Under the pieces are notes generated by a model. The model did no database searches, had not been told where the DNA came from, and worked only from the letters and a program-made list of their open reading frames with translations. Shown here piece after piece: positions 5,910 to 7,184 of a DNA stretch of 7,184 bases. The position numbers were made by a program, and so were the translations under genes. Source of the stretch: Bacillota bacterium (GTDB lineage: Bacteria; Bacillota; Clostridia; Christensenellales; Borkfalkiaceae); contig QAKO01000091.1 of the NCBI GenBank assembly GCA_003343765.1, positions 1 through 7,184 on the forward strand, written 5' to 3'. Numbering within the stretch: the stretch's first letter is position 1; each line of letters starts with the position of its first letter.

Positions 5910-6824
5910 ATGGAAAGTAAACGCTATAAGATGAAAGATTTTGCAAGCGAATACGGGCTGGAAACGGACGGTAAGAGTTGTTACGGAATTTATAAAGGGT
6001 ATCGTATTCACGTGAAGTATGCGCTGATGGGAAATCCCGCGTGCCTTGTAACGGTGGTAACGGATACGGACGGTAAGAACGAAAATCTGGAAAAATTTCT
6101 GGAAAAGAACAAAAAAGAACTCAAACTTTCCGCATATGGGGTCGTGGGGATCGGTCTGATGGTAAGTCCGCAGGTATATACGAACGTATTCCGTCAGGTG
6201 AAAGAGATATTGGATAAGATCACTGCATATCTGAAAAAGAACGGATTCCCGGGAGCGGACAGCTGTCCGTATTGCGGAGGCGCTCTGGATGACACATCGG
6301 TTGCGATGATCGAATCGGGAATACCTTTTACGGCGCATTCGGCGTGTTTTGACATGGCATATGCCACGGCGAAACGGAAAGAAGAAGCGGAGCGGGCCAT
6401 GCCCGCGAACAGGCTTGCCGGTATGGGCGGAGCATTGTGCGGGGTGCTGGTCGGTACCGCGGCGGCGGCGATCCTGTTTTTCCTGTGGAATTTTTCGGCA
6501 CTGGGTGCGGCGGTTGCTGTTTTTCTCGGGAACTGGCTGTATAGTAAATTCGGCGGAAAAAATACACCTTTTAAAGTGATTTCGGTGGCACTCATGACGC
6601 TTGTTGTGCTGTTGGCGGCATATTTTGTCTGCCTTTTGGTGAATGCAGGCGGCGATCTTTCGAAAATCGGCGATCTGGTTGTGTCGGATGGCGATTACAG
6701 ACAGTCGTTTATACTCAATCTTGTATTTATTTTTGTATTTGATGCGATCGGGACGATTTATGCGGTCTTTTCTTTGTTGCGGGAACGGAAGAAGATTTCC
6801 GCAAATATGCGAAAGGCAAGCTGA
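5910..6824 (+). CDS. Unrecognised four-helix membrane protein with zinc-finger-like motif
   Basis: 304 residues; no family assigned with confidence. Residues 1-115 form a soluble alpha/beta region with a charged helix (ENLEKFLEKNKKELKL, 58-73) and a second helix near 94-110. C119, C122, H143 and C146 (SCPYCGG and TAHSAC) make a CxxC-x20-HxxC pattern that would bind one zinc. After a charged stretch (AKRKEEAER) come four hydrophobic segments at about 168-193, 195-211, 222-246 and 267-290. Positive residues before the first, between the second and third (YSKFGGKNTPFK) and at the C-terminus (RERKK) put both termini and the finger in the cytoplasm. The Gly-rich helices ending in a FGGK turn recall membrane domains of Lachnospiraceae hypothetical proteins, a weak resemblance from memory. 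The ATG at 5910 follows AGGAG (5894-5898) at an 11-nt spacing. A second ATG at 5931 is a less likely start. A sensory or regulatory membrane role is possible but not shown. Confidence 0.85.
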   Translation: MESKRYKMKDFASEYGLETDGKSCYGIYKGYRIHVKYALMGNPACLVTVVTDTDGKNENLEKFLEKNKKELKLSAYGVVGIGLMVSPQVYTNVFRQVKEILDKITAYLKKNGFPGADSCPYCGGALDDTSVAMIESGIPFTAHSACFDMAYATAKRKEEAERAMPANRLAGMGGALCGVLVGTAAAAILFFLWNFSALGAAVAVFLGNWLYSKFGGKNTPFKVISVALMTLVVLLAAYFVCLLVNAGGDLSKIGDLVVSDGDYRQSFILNLVFIFVFDAIGTIYAVFSLLRERKKISANMRKAS

Positions 6825-6833
6825 ACGAGACAA

Positions 6834-6838
6834 AGGAG
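6834..6838 (+). promoter_or_regulatory. Ribosome binding site of the amidohydrolase gene
   Basis: AGGAG lies 5 nt before the ATG at 6844, within the 19-nt gap after the membrane-protein stop. This fixes the start and suggests that the two genes share a transcript. Confidence 0.7.
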
Positions 6839-6843
6839 AAAGG

Positions 6844-7184
6844 ATGCTGATAGATTTTCATGCGCATGCATTTTTGGACAAACTGGCGGCGGGGGCGGTA
6901 TCTTCGCTGGCTGCGAGCGCGCATTTGAAACCATTTACGGACGGTACGGTGAAAGGAACACAAGAGCTCATGGCGCAGCAGGGAGTGGATCGGTTTGTGG
7001 TGCTGAACATAGCGGTTTCACCGCGGACAGAGCAGCACGTCAATGATTTTGCAATATCCCTGTTGGGAGAAAAGAACATTGTTCCGTTCGGGTCTGTGCA
7101 TCCCGATTCGGAAAATGCTTTAAAGGAATTGGATCGTCTGAAAAACGCGGGAATCAAAGGGATCAAGTTCCATAACGAATACCA
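6844..7184 (+). CDS. TIM-barrel metal-dependent amidohydrolase, N-terminal part (3' end outside window)
   Basis: 113 complete codons are visible with no stop, so the gene continues past the window. The N-terminus carries the HxH metal pair of the amidohydrolase superfamily in IDFHAHAF (H6, H8), at the end of the first barrel strand. PFGSVHPDS (H86) and GIKGIKFHNEY (H110) match the pattern of Amidohydro_2 proteins (uracil-5-carboxylate/ACMS decarboxylase-like predicted hydrolases), in which the later His sits at a strand end near the metal. Such enzymes hydrolyse or decarboxylate small cyclic or carboxylated substrates; the substrate here cannot be told. No signal peptide is visible, so it is probably cytoplasmic. 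It follows the zinc-finger membrane protein by 19 nt. Because most of the barrel is missing, subfamily placement is unsafe. Confidence 0.85.
   Translation, partial: MLIDFHAHAFLDKLAAGAVSSLAASAHLKPFTDGTVKGTQELMAQQGVDRFVVLNIAVSPRTEQHVNDFAISLLGEKNIVPFGSVHPDSENALKELDRLKNAGIKGIKFHNEY

Noticed and set aside
5837..5920. 27-codon frame (MSRTLVLNTK...) between dinB and the membrane protein
   Set aside because: It has no Shine-Dalgarno site and overlaps the next start by 11 nt. A leader peptide is possible but unsupported.
5835..6833. 332-codon open frame on the - strand opposite the membrane protein
   Set aside because: It is longer than the + strand gene, but its product is Arg/His/Cys-rich with no recognisable motif. 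The + frame has a ribosome site, a zinc-finger pattern and a consistent four-helix topology.
1..7184. CRISPR array, tRNA or rRNA gene, insertion sequence, phage or defence genes
   Set aside because: I looked for spaced repeats, cloverleaf-type sequences, terminal inverted repeats and transposase or nuclease motifs, and found none beyond the short repeat in rnj.

Overview
The window is a compact stretch of bacterial chromosome with every credible gene on the + strand. Gene content and order point to a Bacillota species of the Clostridia type: an RNase J, a YrrM-like O-methyltransferase followed by a U32-family protein, and a Clostridia-style Y-family polymerase beginning with a DLNNFY motif. 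Base composition looks near 50% GC, intergenic gaps are short, and Shine-Dalgarno sites of the AGGAG or AAGGTGG kind precede most starts. No tRNA, rRNA, CRISPR array, insertion sequence or phage gene is visible. The genus cannot be fixed from this sequence; a Christensenellales-like or Oscillospirales-like gut clostridium is a guess.

Layout. (1) Positions 2-508 hold the C-terminal end of an unrecognised, largely disordered, charged protein. (2) Positions 509-647 are a leader region with a possible promoter and a clear 11-bp stem-loop. (3) Positions 648-2588 encode RNase J, the mRNA decay and processing nuclease, with a basic N-terminal extension of about 90 residues that contains an imperfect 8-residue tandem repeat. 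(4) Positions 2631-4515 hold an O-methyltransferase of the TrmR/YrrM type and a U32 protein of the TrhP/YrrN/YrrO type, overlapping by 44 nt. In Bacillus subtilis the corresponding proteins make 5-hydroxyuridine and then 5-methoxyuridine at the wobble base of tRNAs. (5) Positions 4537-5820 encode a DinB-type translesion polymerase, 21 nt behind trhP. (6) After an 89-nt gap, positions 5910-6824 encode an unrecognised four-helix membrane protein with a cytoplasmic CxxC...HxxC zinc-finger-like motif. (7) Positions 6844-7184 hold the start of a TIM-barrel metal-dependent amidohydrolase that runs off the window.

How the genes fit together. Genes 3 to 5 have gaps of 42 nt, an overlap, and 21 nt, so they probably form one transcript linking RNA turnover, wobble-base modification and translesion synthesis. 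The membrane protein and the amidohydrolase are 19 nt apart and probably form a second unit. Nothing in the window is clearly a new multi-gene system. The items most worth a second look are the zinc-finger membrane protein, the RNase J leader and N-terminus, and the run-on end of the methyltransferase.
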